Of a stretch of DNA of 52,864 bases, positions 25,303 through 34,442 are shown piece after piece. This stretch comes from Terriglobia bacterium. Its GTDB lineage: Bacteria > Acidobacteriota > Terriglobia > Terriglobales > Acidobacteriaceae. Numbering within the stretch: position 1 is the stretch's first letter; the number at the start of each line of letters is the position of its first letter. Both the position numbers and the translations under genes were made by a program. A model generated the notes under the pieces. It was not told where the DNA came from. It worked only from the letters and a program-made list of their open reading frames with translations, and made no database searches. The stretch covers positions 1 to 52,864 of the forward strand of contig JAIQFF010000017.1 of assembly GCA_020073395.1 (NCBI GenBank), given 5' to 3'.

Positions 25303-25613
25303 GAGACTCCGCCTCCGACTGCCTGGTGCTTCCTACCGGCGATAGTATATCGGCTGGGGCCTGTGACTGGTGGCCCATCGGCACTTCAGCGCAAGCTCCA
25401 CCACCAGCCACGTGAGGACGGGCGCCCCCGCCCGTCCAGGCCGAGCAAGGCTCGGCAAAGTTTTACACTTAACGCAAACCCCGAGTTCTACGATCTTCCT
25501 GCGGCCTGAATCTTCATCTTGAGTACCACCCATCCACCCGGTTTATCATCGGCGGGCGAGTGCTGTAGACTGTCGCCGCACGGGGTGGTCCATCTTCAAC
25601 CGGAGGTCTGAAC
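25303..25613. other. Divergent intergenic region with two GC hairpins
   Basis: No gene. It separates the semialdehyde dehydrogenase (minus) from the Gfo/Idh gene (plus) and must carry both promoters. It contains a perfect 9-base hairpin, GGACGGGCG (25416-25424) with CGCCCGTCC (25429-25437), and right after it CCGAG (25441-25445) with CTCGG (25451-25455). A related GACGGGCG sequence is at 38291. Confidence 0.6.
25416..25455. repeat. Tandem hairpins, GACGGGCG type
   Basis: Two adjacent perfect stems (9 bp with a CCCC loop, then 5 bp). No T tract follows, and the position between divergent starts argues against a terminator. More likely an interspersed repeat. Confidence 0.5.
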
Positions 25614-26753
25614 GTGTCTGATTCATTCGCCAAAGAAATCACGCGCCGGGGATTCATCGCCAGGGTTGGCCAAAGTCTGGCGGTAGCGAATCTTGCCGGC
25701 ACGCTCCTGAAGGGGGCTGAGGCACTGGAGGTACCGGATCCGCCGGGAAAGAAATTGGGATGGGCGATTGTGGGGCTGGGCAGTCTTGCCATCAATCAGA
25801 TCCTGCCGGCGTTCGCGAAATGTGAAAAGTCGAAGGTGGTGGCCTTGGTCAGCGGTCATCCCGACAAAGCCAACAAGCTGGCGCTGCGTTACGGCGTGAA
25901 CCCGAAAAATATTTACAACTATCAGAACTACGACACCATCAGGGACAATCCCGAAGTTGACATCATCTACATCGTACTGCCCAACGGGATGCATGCCGAA
26001 TACACGGTTCGCGGCCTCCAGGCAGGCAAGCATGTGCTCTCGGAAAAGCCCATGGCCAATACGCCCGCCGACTGTCAGCAGATGGTGGACGCCGGACGCA
26101 AGGCCAACCGAAAACTGATGGTGGCTTACCGCTGCCGCTATGAACCCTACAACCAGGAGGCGATCCGCATGGCCCGCCAGCAGGAACTGGGGCCGATCAA
26201 GGTCATTCTGGCCGATCACGGCTTCAATATCGGCGACCCTACCCAATGGCGGCTGAACAAAGCCCTCGCGGGAGGTGGATCGCTCATGGACATTGGCATC
26301 TACTCCCTGCAGGCGGCGCGCTACCTGACCGGAGAGGAACCCAGCGAGATTAACGCGATGATGTACTCCACGCCGGGCGATGTGCGCTTCAAGGAAGTGG
26401 AAGAGACGATAAATTTTCAGCTGCGCTTCCCCAGCGGAGTCCTGGCCAATTGCACTTCCAGTTACGGCTACTCGGGACAAAATCGTTATCGGGTGGTGAC
26501 CGCCAAAGGTTGGTTCGAACTTGAGCCAGCCACCCAGTACACCGGCTTGCGGATGTATGTGCACCACGACAACACCACCGAAGAGCGCGTGCTTCCGGTG
26601 CGTGATCACTTTGCGCTTGAGATGGACCACATGTCCGGTTGCGTGATGGAGAACAAAGAGCCGCTCACGCCCGGCGAAGAAGGATTGCGAGACTTGACCA
26701 TCATGGCGGGCATCTACGAGGCGGCCAGAACTGGTAAGACGATCAAGCTATAG
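25614..26753 (+). CDS. Tat-exported Gfo/Idh/MocA-family oxidoreductase
   Basis: 379 residues. The N-terminus has a twin-arginine-type signal (EITRRGFIARVGQSLAVAN), so the folded, NAD(P)-loaded enzyme may be exported, as with Zymomonas glucose-fructose oxidoreductase. The Rossmann start is GWAIVGLGSLAINQILPAF. The EKP motif (LSEKPMANTPADC) and the second-domain GGGSLMDIGIYSLQAARYL are clear. The substrate, probably a sugar or polyol, is unknown. The start codon is GTG at 25614 with GGAGG ten bases upstream. It lies between the parts of the hydroxyproline locus but on the opposite strand. Confidence 0.88.
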   Translation: MSDSFAKEITRRGFIARVGQSLAVANLAGTLLKGAEALEVPDPPGKKLGWAIVGLGSLAINQILPAFAKCEKSKVVALVSGHPDKANKLALRYGVNPKNIYNYQNYDTIRDNPEVDIIYIVLPNGMHAEYTVRGLQAGKHVLSEKPMANTPADCQQMVDAGRKANRKLMVAYRCRYEPYNQEAIRMARQQELGPIKVILADHGFNIGDPTQWRLNKALAGGGSLMDIGIYSLQAARYLTGEEPSEINAMMYSTPGDVRFKEVEETINFQLRFPSGVLANCTSSYGYSGQNRYRVVTAKGWFELEPATQYTGLRMYVHHDNTTEERVLPVRDHFALEMDHMSGCVMENKEPLTPGEEGLRDLTIMAGIYEAARTGKTIKL

Positions 26754-26772
26754 TGAAGCGGCGAGGGCGCGA

Positions 26773-26815
26773 GGGTGCCCCATTTCTCGCGCTTTTTGCG
26801 AGAAGTGGGGCCCGG
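26773..26815 (+). repeat. Hairpin repeat family 2, copy 1
   Basis: CCCCATTTCTCGC (26778-26790), loop GCTTTTT, GCGAGAAGTGGGG (26798-26810): a 13-base stem with one mismatch. The same sequence occurs at 43195-43227, inverted at 43312-43343 and degraded near 44863. It lies 20 bases past the Gfo/Idh stop and could also act as a terminator. Confidence 0.8.
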
Positions 26816-26970
26816 ACCACGGATCGAATCCATCCCCCATCTGTGGGAACGAGTGAGTGCTGATACCCAGAGTCAAAGTCAAAGGCGACGGACAAGAGTG
26901 TCCGCCCCACACGAGTGAACTCGGTTTATCATCGAACAAGAGATTGGGCCAACCGCCCGTGAGGTAAATC

Positions 26971-27699
26971 ATGAAACTGATTCCAGGTTTCGTCTGCTCT
27001 CTTCTGGCTTTGTCACCGTTAGCCCATTCCGCATCCCAGACGCAAGTCTTCCCCACATCAGCGGGGCCGGTCAGCATCACGCCTCTGAATCATGCCAGCA
27101 CTCTTATTGAGGCGGGCGGGAAGGTCATCTACCTCGATCCCGCCAAGCCAGTGGCATTTTCCGGACAGCCGAAAGCCGACCTCATCCTGATTACCGACAT
27201 TCACGGCGACCATATGGATCCTGATTCAATCAAGGAAATCAGCAAGGCGGGAACCGACATACTGGCGCCACCCGCTGTGGTCCAGACCGTGACCAGCGCC
27301 AAGCCTATCGCCAACGAAGAAACCAAGACCTGGCAGGACTGGACCATTGAAGCCGTCCCGGCCTACAACCTGAAACGCGGCCCCTCGCCGGGAAAACTAT
27401 TTCATGACAAGGGACGCGGCAATGGCTACGTTCTCACTTACGGCGGCAAGCGTTTCTATTTCTCAGGCGACACCGAAGGCGTGCCTGAGATGCGCGCGCT
27501 CAAGAACATTGACGTGGCCTTCGTGTGCGTGAATCTGCCTTACACCATGCCACCCGACGAGGCCGCGGATGCCGTGAAAGCATTTCACCCGAAGATTGTC
27601 ATTCCCTATCACTATCGCGGGTCCGACCTCACCGTGTTTCAAAAGGGACTGGAAGGGACTGGCATCGAAGTGCGGCTACTGGATTGGTATCCGAAGTAA
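26971..27699 (+). CDS. Exported metallo-beta-lactamase-fold hydrolase (UlaG-like)
   Basis: 242 residues. A signal peptide (FVCSLLALSPLAHSAS) is followed by an MBL fold: NHASTLIEAGGKVIYLDPA, the metal motif D-x-H-x-D-H in ITDIHGDHMD, FSGDTEGVPEM and the final His in VIPYHYRGSD. This is the small UlaG-like/"beta-lactamase superfamily 2" type, whose members hydrolyse esters, lactones or phosphodiesters; substrate unknown. The start ATG at 26971 is preceded by GTGAGGTAAATC. It follows the Gfo/Idh gene in the same direction at a distance of about 220 bases containing hairpin repeats. Confidence 0.85.
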   Translation: MKLIPGFVCSLLALSPLAHSASQTQVFPTSAGPVSITPLNHASTLIEAGGKVIYLDPAKPVAFSGQPKADLILITDIHGDHMDPDSIKEISKAGTDILAPPAVVQTVTSAKPIANEETKTWQDWTIEAVPAYNLKRGPSPGKLFHDKGRGNGYVLTYGGKRFYFSGDTEGVPEMRALKNIDVAFVCVNLPYTMPPDEAADAVKAFHPKIVIPYHYRGSDLTVFQKGLEGTGIEVRLLDWYPK

Positions 27700-27808
27700 T
27701 GAGATTGGCGAGGCTGACCAACCCTTTCGCACAGAACGCGAAGAGGGTGGGCACCCCCTGCTCAAAGGTTCGTCCCCTCAGCGTCCTGAACCAATGGAAC
27801 ACTCCGCC

Positions 27809-28729
27809 TTACTTCGGGCTCGGCACCGGAGTGCTGATGGTTTGCGGGCGGGTTTGCAGGGCATGCCGGATAAGCTGTTTCGCGTTCTGTAATTCTCCAC
27901 CGGTCAGTTCCAGCCGCGGTGGTCGCACCCGCGCATTTCCCATGCCCGCTTCGGACTGCACCAGCTTGATCAGTTGGACGAACTTGGGGACCGTGTCCAT
28001 ACGGAGCAGGGGCAGGAACCAGCGGTACAGTTCGAAGGCCTTGTCCCCCTCGCCGTTGATGGCATAGTTAAAAAGTTCGACGGATTCTCGCGGCAGGGCG
28101 TTGGCCAAGCCGGCAATCCAACCGGTGGCTCCGACTGAGATGGCTTCCACGATGGCGTCATCCACGCCGACGAAAACCGCGAGGCGATCTCCCAGCAAAG
28201 CCCGTATGGCGGCAACCCGCCTGACATCCATGCTGGACTCTTTGACCGCGGCCAGATTCTCGTGTTCCGCCGCCAACTCCTGAATTTGCTGGGGAAGAAA
28301 ATCGGTACCGTAAGCCACCGGGTTGTTGTAGAGCATGCACGAAAGCGGGGTGGCCTCGAACACGGCGGACACGTGGGCTTTCATCTCCCGCCAATCGCCC
28401 TGATAGACGTAGGGCGGCAGAGCCATGAGCGCGTCGCAGCCCGCATCGGCCGCGGCTTTGGCCTGGGCCACGGCTTCGCCAGTGGAGAGCGCGGAAATTG
28501 CGGCCACCACCGGGCCGCGCCCATGCACGGCCTTAACAGCCGTCCGCACAATTCTTACTCGCTCTTCGAAGGAGAGAGTCGCGCCTTCGCCCAAAGAACC
28601 CAGCACTACGATTCCGCTGCAACCATTGTCGAGCAGCCACCGGCAATGTTCGGCCAGGAAGCCATGATCGATCTGAAGGGTCTCATCAAAACAGGTCGTA
28701 ATCGCCGGCATCACGCCTTTCCAGATCAT
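27809..28729 (-). CDS. Delta1-pyrroline-4-hydroxy-2-carboxylate deaminase (DapA superfamily)
   Basis: 306 residues. Class I aldolase fold of the dihydrodipicolinate synthase family. The Schiff-base Lys is K163 in LAAVKESS, the Tyr is in MLYNNPVAYGT (Y134), and GSLGEGATLSFEER forms the usual N-terminal loop. DapA itself would have GTTGE; the change, together with position directly after the D-hydroxyproline dehydrogenase genes, points to the deaminase that converts pyrroline-4-hydroxy-2-carboxylate to alpha-ketoglutarate semialdehyde and ammonia. Its ATG overlaps the preceding stop by four bases. It is the last gene of the operon. Confidence 0.85.
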   Translation of the reverse strand: MIWKGVMPAITTCFDETLQIDHGFLAEHCRWLLDNGCSGIVVLGSLGEGATLSFEERVRIVRTAVKAVHGRGPVVAAISALSTGEAVAQAKAAADAGCDALMALPPYVYQGDWREMKAHVSAVFEATPLSCMLYNNPVAYGTDFLPQQIQELAAEHENLAAVKESSMDVRRVAAIRALLGDRLAVFVGVDDAIVEAISVGATGWIAGLANALPRESVELFNYAINGEGDKAFELYRWFLPLLRMDTVPKFVQLIKLVQSEAGMGNARVRPPRLELTGGELQNAKQLIRHALQTRPQTISTPVPSPK

Positions 28730-30024
28730 CCCCGCCCTCCTGTGATTTCGCTGCGCTCGGCTTCCGGGCTAAACGTTATGAGGTTTTCAAAACGTGTGGG
28801 AAAAATGGGTGGCCGTATCGAGTCCTGTGCCCAGCCAAACAGGAAGCCGGTTGCGGGCCCGCAGACGCGGGCCTGGCATGGCCCCATTCCACAGCGAGTC
28901 TGCAGTTTGGCGGCGCGCCACGAAGTGTGTTGAGCCAGGCGTGAGCAGGTAACATCTTCACACCGGCACACGATGGTTTCGGGAAGGGGCAAGCCTCGCA
29001 GTTCGGCGCGCAGGCTAAATGTGCGGTCGAGCACGCGGGCGAACTTTCTCAGCTTCTCGCGTTCCGCGAATAGGGGCTTGGCCGCCGGTGCGCTTCCGCC
29101 GGCAGCGAGGCCAGCGATCCGGCCCTCGACCAGCGATAGCTCAAGGCCGCCGATACCGGTAGGTTCGCCGGCACAAAAGATTCCCGCGACCGAGGTCTGC
29201 TGATAATCGTCCACCTGCACCAGGTCGTCCCGCAGTCGGCATCCCAATAGCGCCGCCAGTTCGCTATTGGGTACCAGGTGAAATCCGCAGGCCAGATAGT
29301 CGCATGGAACGGTCTTATTCTTGCCGCTTTGTGAGATCACGACTTCCTCGACGGCACGTTCCCCTCGCGCAGACACCGGCCAAGAACTGGCCGCGAAGGA
29401 AATTCCCGCGAGTTGCTTTCGCAAAGCGAATCCCTGGCGGACTTTTTGCGGCTGACGCAAAAGCGCCAGACTGAAGCCGACCAGAGAGCCCCATGAAGCT
29501 TGCTCACAAATGATGGGAATTTCGGCGCCGTGTTGGCGCAAGTACGCTGCCACCGCCAGAAGCAACGGGCCGCTGCCCGCAACCACCACTCGCTTGCCCG
29601 CAATCGGGAGGCCGGATTTCACCAGGGCCTGCAGTCCACCCGCGCCCATGACGTTGGGAAGAGTCCAGCCGGGAAAAGGAAGGAAGCGTTCTCGGGCACC
29701 GGTGGCCAATATCAATTTTTTGTACTTCAGTTCGAGAGGGCCGTCCGGCGCCTCCGCAAGCAAGACTTCCGGTTCAGGCTGATGAAACACCCGGGCCCCG
29801 CAAAGCACGTTGGCACCCGCAGCACGAAGCCGGGCATACCAGTCAACGGCCTCAGATGCGGCCTTTCCAACTTCGCCACGCCATATCTGTCCACCAAGGG
29901 CGGGGTTGTCATCCACCACTCCCACGTGCCGACCGCATTCCGCCGCGCACGTGGCCGCCGCGAGACCCGCAGGGCCTCCGCCGACTACCAGCACGTCGAA
30001 TTGGTCCCTGGTTATGTTACTCAT
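28726..30024 (-). CDS. D-hydroxyproline dehydrogenase, FAD/NAD-type subunit with BFD-like cluster domain
   Basis: 432 residues. HcnB-like subunit. N-terminal FAD motif VLVVGGGPAGLAAATCAAEC, a second nucleotide motif VVVAGSGPLLLAVAAYL, and CAGEPTGIGGLELSLVEGRI. The C-terminus is a BFD-type [2Fe-2S] domain: VCRCEDVTCSRL and CGMGPCQARVC. In known systems this subunit passes electrons between the flavin oxidase subunit and the ferredoxin-like subunit. It overlaps its upstream neighbour by eight bases. Role in oxidation of cis-4-hydroxy-D-proline is inferred from the operon. Confidence 0.87.
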   Translation of the reverse strand: MSNITRDQFDVLVVGGGPAGLAAATCAAECGRHVGVVDDNPALGGQIWRGEVGKAASEAVDWYARLRAAGANVLCGARVFHQPEPEVLLAEAPDGPLELKYKKLILATGARERFLPFPGWTLPNVMGAGGLQALVKSGLPIAGKRVVVAGSGPLLLAVAAYLRQHGAEIPIICEQASWGSLVGFSLALLRQPQKVRQGFALRKQLAGISFAASSWPVSARGERAVEEVVISQSGKNKTVPCDYLACGFHLVPNSELAALLGCRLRDDLVQVDDYQQTSVAGIFCAGEPTGIGGLELSLVEGRIAGLAAGGSAPAAKPLFAEREKLRKFARVLDRTFSLRAELRGLPLPETIVCRCEDVTCSRLAQHTSWRAAKLQTRCGMGPCQARVCGPATGFLFGWAQDSIRPPIFPTRFENLITFSPEAERSEITGGRG

Positions 30025-30262
30025 CAGTCCTGACTTCCATGCCGGGCTGACAAATTATCTGGCAACTGCGGCAATGTAGCTGCCCGTTGATGACGGCGCG
30101 GCATTCATAACAAATTCCCATCCCGCAGAGCGGGCCACGCGTTTCTCCAGTGACGGATTTACGACACGCCGCACCCGCCAGAACAATCGCCACTGCAACC
30201 GTTGCGCCGCCAGGTACAGCCAGCGACGTCCCGTTGACCGTCACCGTGATCGGCTCAGGCAT
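30017..30262 (-). CDS. D-hydroxyproline dehydrogenase, small [2Fe-2S] subunit
   Basis: 81 residues, HcnA-like. Ferredoxin-fold protein with cluster ligands in CGMGICYECRAVINGQLHCR plus Cys in AACRKSV and SCQIICQPG. The chosen start (ATG 30262, [11 protein letters not shown]) overlaps the preceding gene by eight bases. A longer frame to 30388 lies within that gene and adds non-homologous residues. Electron-transfer partner of the two FAD subunits on either side. Confidence 0.88.
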   Translation of the reverse strand: MPEPITVTVNGTSLAVPGGATVAVAIVLAGAACRKSVTGETRGPLCGMGICYECRAVINGQLHCRSCQIICQPGMEVRTDE

Positions 30263-31385
30263 AAGCGTGCTCCGCAGGAACGCGAGACGGCAAATACGGC
30301 TCGATCGGGATCGCAGGATTTCTGCCGGCAATCTGATCGACCAGCAACCGCGCGGTCGCGAGAGATGTAGTAATTCCCAGCCCTTCATGGCCGGTTGCGA
30401 GGAATAGTGCTGGGTCTCCCAGGCAGGGGCCGATGAGCGGCAGCTTGTCGGGGGTCGCGGCGCGAAATCCAGTCCACACTCTGATGGTGGAGAGCTCTGC
30501 CAACCGCGGCATGTACTCCTGCGCGCGTTGCAGCATGCGAGTGAGAACGCCGGTATCGACTTCCCCGTGCTCCGCCCCGTACTGGCGCGATGAGCCTACA
30601 AGAATCTGCCCGGTCTTGCGGGGCTGCACATTGAAAGCCACGGAATCGGCGGAGGTGGAATGCGCGCTCTTCAAGTATCCCAACTCCACCAACTGGTGGC
30701 GGATAAATCCGGGATAGCGATCGGTGATCGCCAGATGGCCCTTGCGTTTCTTGACGTTCACACCGGGATTGAGTGCGGACGCCCAGGCTCCAGCTGCGTT
30801 GATGATAGCGGCCGCGGAAAACTCAGTTCCGTCGGCCAGGCGAACCAGCCCGTTTCCGATCTGTGAAACTGAACTGCCAAGATGGAGCTTCGCGCCAGCC
30901 CCCTGCGCGCGTTCGATCAAAAAGCGCGCGGCGCAGGGAGGATACAAGACGACGTCCTCGGGCACGAGCAAGCCGCCGGCCATGCCCTTGCGCAAATTGG
31001 GTTCGAGACGCTCCAAGGTTTGGGGATCGAGGACCTCAGTTGGAACTCCGCGCTGGGCGTAGTAATTCTGCTTGCGCCGTACTTCGGCCATCTCTTCCTC
31101 GTCTGTTGCCACCCAGATCGTTCCACATGGTTCGTATTCGACATCAGCAGGAAGTTCTTGCCGCAACTGCTGCCATAGTTGCTGCGAGTAGCGGGTGAGA
31201 GCAAACTGGGCTTCGGAGTCGTCCATCACCACGATGTGACCCATGCCGGCAGCGGTGGCGCCGCCTCCAATCACATCGCGGTCGATAATGGCGACCCGCA
31301 AGCCCTGGCGGGCACACTCTTCGGCGCAAGCCGCGCCTACGATGCCCGCTCCCACCACAACGACGTCATAGGTGAGCCCGCTCAT
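30255..31385 (-). CDS. D-hydroxyproline dehydrogenase, FAD oxidase subunit (HcnC/DadA-like)
   Basis: 376 residues. D-amino-acid-oxidase-type flavoprotein with [20 protein letters not shown] at the N-terminus, [17 protein letters not shown], and C-terminal [15 protein letters not shown] and [20 protein letters not shown]. This subunit is expected to oxidise cis-4-hydroxy-D-proline to pyrroline-4-hydroxy-2-carboxylate at the membrane or in the cytosol. ATGA overlap with the epimerase gene upstream. Glycine oxidase would look similar, but the three-subunit gene set and neighbours favour hydroxyproline. Confidence 0.87.
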   Translation of the reverse strand: MSGLTYDVVVVGAGIVGAACAEECARQGLRVAIIDRDVIGGGATAAGMGHIVVMDDSEAQFALTRYSQQLWQQLRQELPADVEYEPCGTIWVATDEEEMAEVRRKQNYYAQRGVPTEVLDPQTLERLEPNLRKGMAGGLLVPEDVVLYPPCAARFLIERAQGAGAKLHLGSSVSQIGNGLVRLADGTEFSAAAIINAAGAWASALNPGVNVKKRKGHLAITDRYPGFIRHQLVELGYLKSAHSTSADSVAFNVQPRKTGQILVGSSRQYGAEHGEVDTGVLTRMLQRAQEYMPRLAELSTIRVWTGFRAATPDKLPLIGPCLGDPALFLATGHEGLGITTSLATARLLVDQIAGRNPAIPIEPYLPSRVPAEHAYA

Positions 31386-32335
31386 CGCCGAATGCCCATG
31401 CAGAACGGATCGCGTGGGTTCAGAACCAGGTTCGCGTCCGCGTTGACGAACGCAGAGCCCTTGATGCTGGGATGTACCTGGCCGTCGCGTATCTTGATGC
31501 TGCCTTCAAACACGCTGCCAACAATGCTTTCCTGCTTCCACACCTGACCTTCGCGCAGCTTGCCATCAGCATACAGGCAGGCCAGCTTGGCGCTCGTACC
31601 GGTGCCGCATGGCGAGCGATCATAAGCTTTGCCCGGGCACAGGACGAAGTTTTTGCTGTTGACTCCGGGTTCTTGCGACGGGCCGAACAGTTCGATGTGG
31701 TCTATTTCCTGCCCGTTTGCTCCTGTGATCCCATTTCTGCTCAGTGCCTGGCGGATCGCCCAGGTAAAGTTTGTCAATGACTCGACGTTGCTGAGTGCAA
31801 GCTCGTGGCTATGCGCCTCGACCAGAAAAAACCAGTTCCCGCCCCAGGCAACATCGCCGCATACTGGTCCGAAGCCGGGGACCTCGACGACGACCTTCGC
31901 CGCGCTTCGATAGCTGAGTACATTATTCACCGTCACTTCTCCGTTGTCATGGAGGATGGCGCTTACCGTGCCCACGGGAGTCTCGATGCGATGCTCGCCC
32001 GGCCTGATGCGGCCCATGTAGGAGAGCGTCGCGACCAGGCCAATGGTGCCGTGACCGCACATGCCTAGGTATCCCACATTGTTGAAGAAGATCACGCCGG
32101 CGGCGCAGCTCCGGTCCACCGGTTCACACAACAGAGCGCCGACCATAACGTCTGAACCGCGCGGTTCATTTACCACCGCGGAACGGTAAGTGTCGTGTTC
32201 GGCGCGGAATCGTTCCAGCCGTGCGTTCAGCGGGCCACTTCCCAACTCAGGGCCGCCGCTCACTACCAGGCGCGTGGGCTCGCCACCGGTGTGGGAATCG
32301 ATGACGCGAATTTTCTGGATATCGTTGCCAGCCAT
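31382..32335 (-). CDS. 4-hydroxyproline 2-epimerase (proline racemase family)
   Basis: 317 residues. Interconverts trans-4-hydroxy-L-proline and cis-4-hydroxy-D-proline using two thiols. Both are present: Cys93 in [14 protein letters not shown] and Cys243 in [15 protein letters not shown] Thr in place of the first Cys would mark the trans-3-hydroxyproline dehydratase, so this is an epimerase. The first block [14 protein letters not shown] is also typical. First gene of the hydroxyproline operon; the promoter should lie in 32336-32420. Confidence 0.92.
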   Translation of the reverse strand: MAGNDIQKIRVIDSHTGGEPTRLVVSGGPELGSGPLNARLERFRAEHDTYRSAVVNEPRGSDVMVGALLCEPVDRSCAAGVIFFNNVGYLGMCGHGTIGLVATLSYMGRIRPGEHRIETPVGTVSAILHDNGEVTVNNVLSYRSAAKVVVEVPGFGPVCGDVAWGGNWFFLVEAHSHELALSNVESLTNFTWAIRQALSRNGITGANGQEIDHIELFGPSQEPGVNSKNFVLCPGKAYDRSPCGTGTSAKLACLYADGKLREGQVWKQESIVGSVFEGSIKIRDGQVHPSIKGSAFVNADANLVLNPRDPFCMGIRR

Positions 32336-32563
32336 GAATGGTTACTCCCTGGTCCGCCCCTTATCGTCTCACGCCGTCTTTCACTGGCGGACGATTGCGG
32401 AGCGTGGGAGCATCGTCAATCGTGCGCTAATGTATAGAATATCCGCTGGCAAGGGCAAGTCTGTGATCGAGCCCCCCTCGCCAATCTGAGAAAACCGTAG
32501 CGCCGGCGTCCCGCTGGCTGTCTGGTGGGCGTCCGGAGACCGGCTACGAATCGGGAGACCATG

Positions 32564-34372
32564 ATGAACATTGGCGTAGCGCATAACTGTGGTTTTGCGG
32601 TTCTGGTTGCAATCGCGTTGTTGCCGGGCGCCCTGCGGGCGCAGCACACGCCGGCCGCAGGAAAGGCCAGCGACATCGAGAGCCGGCGAACCCAGTTGCT
32701 GGCGCTATTCGACGAAGAATGGCAGTACGAGCTGCGTTCCGACCCCGAAATGGCGACATCATTAGGGGACAACCGGTACAACGATCGTCTTGGCGACCGT
32801 TCCCCGCAGTTTTATCAGTCTGACGGGGAGGCCAGACGCAAGTTTCTCATCCGCTTCCAGGCCATTGATCCGGCGGGATTGTCTGCGCAAGATACGCTGA
32901 GCCGCGAGTTGATGATCCGAAACCTGGGCCAGGACATTGAAGGCGCGCGCTTCAAACCCTGGGAGATGCCGGTCAACCAGATGAATGGGCCGCATCTCGG
33001 CTTGCTGGAATTGGTGACGTTGACGCCTTTCAATAGCGTGAAAGATTATGACGATTATCTCTCTCGATTGCATCAGGTCCCCAGGATGCTCGAGCAAGTG
33101 ACCGGCAACATGCGCCAGGGAATGAAAGACGGGTTGATGCCGCCTCGTTACCTGCTGGAAAAAGTGGTGCCGCAAACTCAGGAGATCGCCGGCATCTCAG
33201 CCGACGCCAGCCCGTTTGCCAAGCCGGTGGACAAATTTCCTGCCGGCATTTCTGCCGCCGATCAGCAGCGCCTGCGATCGGCCGTGCTGGCCGCGATCAA
33301 CGCTGAGATTCTTCCGGCGTACAAACGCTTCGTTGCGTTTGTGCGTGACGATTACGCGCCTCATGGCCGCGCCGAGCCCGGAGTGTGGGCCCTGCCCGAT
33401 GGCGCCGAGCGCTATCACTTTCAAGTTCGACGCATGACGACCACGGACCTCACCCCGGAGGAAATCCATCAGATCGGCCTCAAGCAAGTGGCCGAGACTG
33501 CGGCAGAGATGCTGGCCCTGGCCCACAAGCTTGGCTTCAATGATCTGGCCAGCTTGAACGAACATATCAAGAACGATCGCAGGTTCTATGCCACTTCGGG
33601 TGAGCAGGTATTGGGCCTCTACACCAAGTACACGCGGCAGATGGAGAAGCAATTGCCCAAGCTCTTTGGCCGGCTGCCGCAAAACAAACTCGAGGTGATC
33701 CCCATGGACCCGTTTCGCGCCAAGAATGCGGTCCCGGCGGATTACATGCCTGGGGCGCAGGACGGTTCACGTCCCGGACATATCAATGTGAATGAGTGGG
33801 ACCCGGAGCATCGTCTGACCTTGAACATTGAGGCTATCCCGTACCACGAAGGCGTGCCCGGACATCACCTGCAAATCTCCATTGGTCAGGAACTGAAGGA
33901 CCTGCCGGCTTTCCGCAAGAACGGGGACTACACCGCGTTCATCGAAGGCTGGGCGCTGTACTCGGAGCGGCTGGGCAAAGAGATCGGGTTTTATGAGGAC
34001 CCTTACAGCGATTATGGACGGCTGGAAAACGAGATGTGGCGGGCCATCCGGCTGGTCATCGATACCGGAGTGCACAAGAAGCACTGGTCGCGGGACCAGA
34101 TGGTGGATTTTTTCCATCGCTATACCGCGATGGACGAGCCCAATGTGCAAACCGAGGTGGACCGCTACATTGCCTGGCCCGGGCAAGCGCTGGCATACAA
34201 ACTGGGACAGCTCGAAATCTTGAGACTACGCGAGGAGGCCCGGCAGAAACTGGGCAGCAAATTCGATTTGCGCGCGTTTCACGATGAGGTGGTCGGCAGC
34301 GGCCCAATTCCGCTGGATGTCCTGCACGCCCAGGTTGAAAGCTGGATCAGCGCGCAGGCGGCGCGGCCATAG
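32564..34372 (+). CDS. Exported DUF885-family metallopeptidase-like protein
   Basis: About 602 residues. A signal peptide (HNCGFAVLVAIALLPGALRA) indicates export. The DUF885 domain fills the rest: LGLLELVTLTPFNSVKDYDD, GFNDLASLNEHIKND, and the metal site in YHEGVPGHHLQISIGQ (H-E-x3-G-H-H), with EGWALYSERLGKEIG supplying the usual third ligand. FGRLPQNKLEVIPMD and YMPGAQDGSRPGHINV are also typical. Family members are thought to be carboxypeptidase-like peptidases, but few are characterised. GGGAG six bases before the second of two adjacent ATGs supports 32564 over 32561. Confidence 0.88.
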   Translation: MNIGVAHNCGFAVLVAIALLPGALRAQHTPAAGKASDIESRRTQLLALFDEEWQYELRSDPEMATSLGDNRYNDRLGDRSPQFYQSDGEARRKFLIRFQAIDPAGLSAQDTLSRELMIRNLGQDIEGARFKPWEMPVNQMNGPHLGLLELVTLTPFNSVKDYDDYLSRLHQVPRMLEQVTGNMRQGMKDGLMPPRYLLEKVVPQTQEIAGISADASPFAKPVDKFPAGISAADQQRLRSAVLAAINAEILPAYKRFVAFVRDDYAPHGRAEPGVWALPDGAERYHFQVRRMTTTDLTPEEIHQIGLKQVAETAAEMLALAHKLGFNDLASLNEHIKNDRRFYATSGEQVLGLYTKYTRQMEKQLPKLFGRLPQNKLEVIPMDPFRAKNAVPADYMPGAQDGSRPGHINVNEWDPEHRLTLNIEAIPYHEGVPGHHLQISIGQELKDLPAFRKNGDYTAFIEGWALYSERLGKEIGFYEDPYSDYGRLENEMWRAIRLVIDTGVHKKHWSRDQMVDFFHRYTAMDEPNVQTEVDRYIAWPGQALAYKLGQLEILRLREEARQKLGSKFDLRAFHDEVVGSGPIPLDVLHAQVESWISAQAARP

Positions 34373-34377
34373 TGCTT

Positions 34378-34403
34378 CCCGCCTGCTTTCGAGCAGAGGC
34401 GGG
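34378..34403 (+). terminator. Hairpin after the DUF885 gene
   Basis: CCCGCCT (34378-34384) pairs with AGGCGGG (34397-34403), and GCT with AGC inside, with a small bulge and a TTCG loop. It begins six bases past the stop. There is no T tract, so intrinsic termination is only possible. Confidence 0.45.
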
Positions 34404-34442
34404 TGAGTGTCCCCAGCTTGATCCTTCACTACTCTCTGTATT

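Noticed and set aside
25623-26630. 335-codon open frame antisense to the Gfo/Idh gene
   Set aside because: The plus strand carries a full oxidoreductase with all motifs. The antisense frame has no recognisable domain and arises from GC-rich codon bias.
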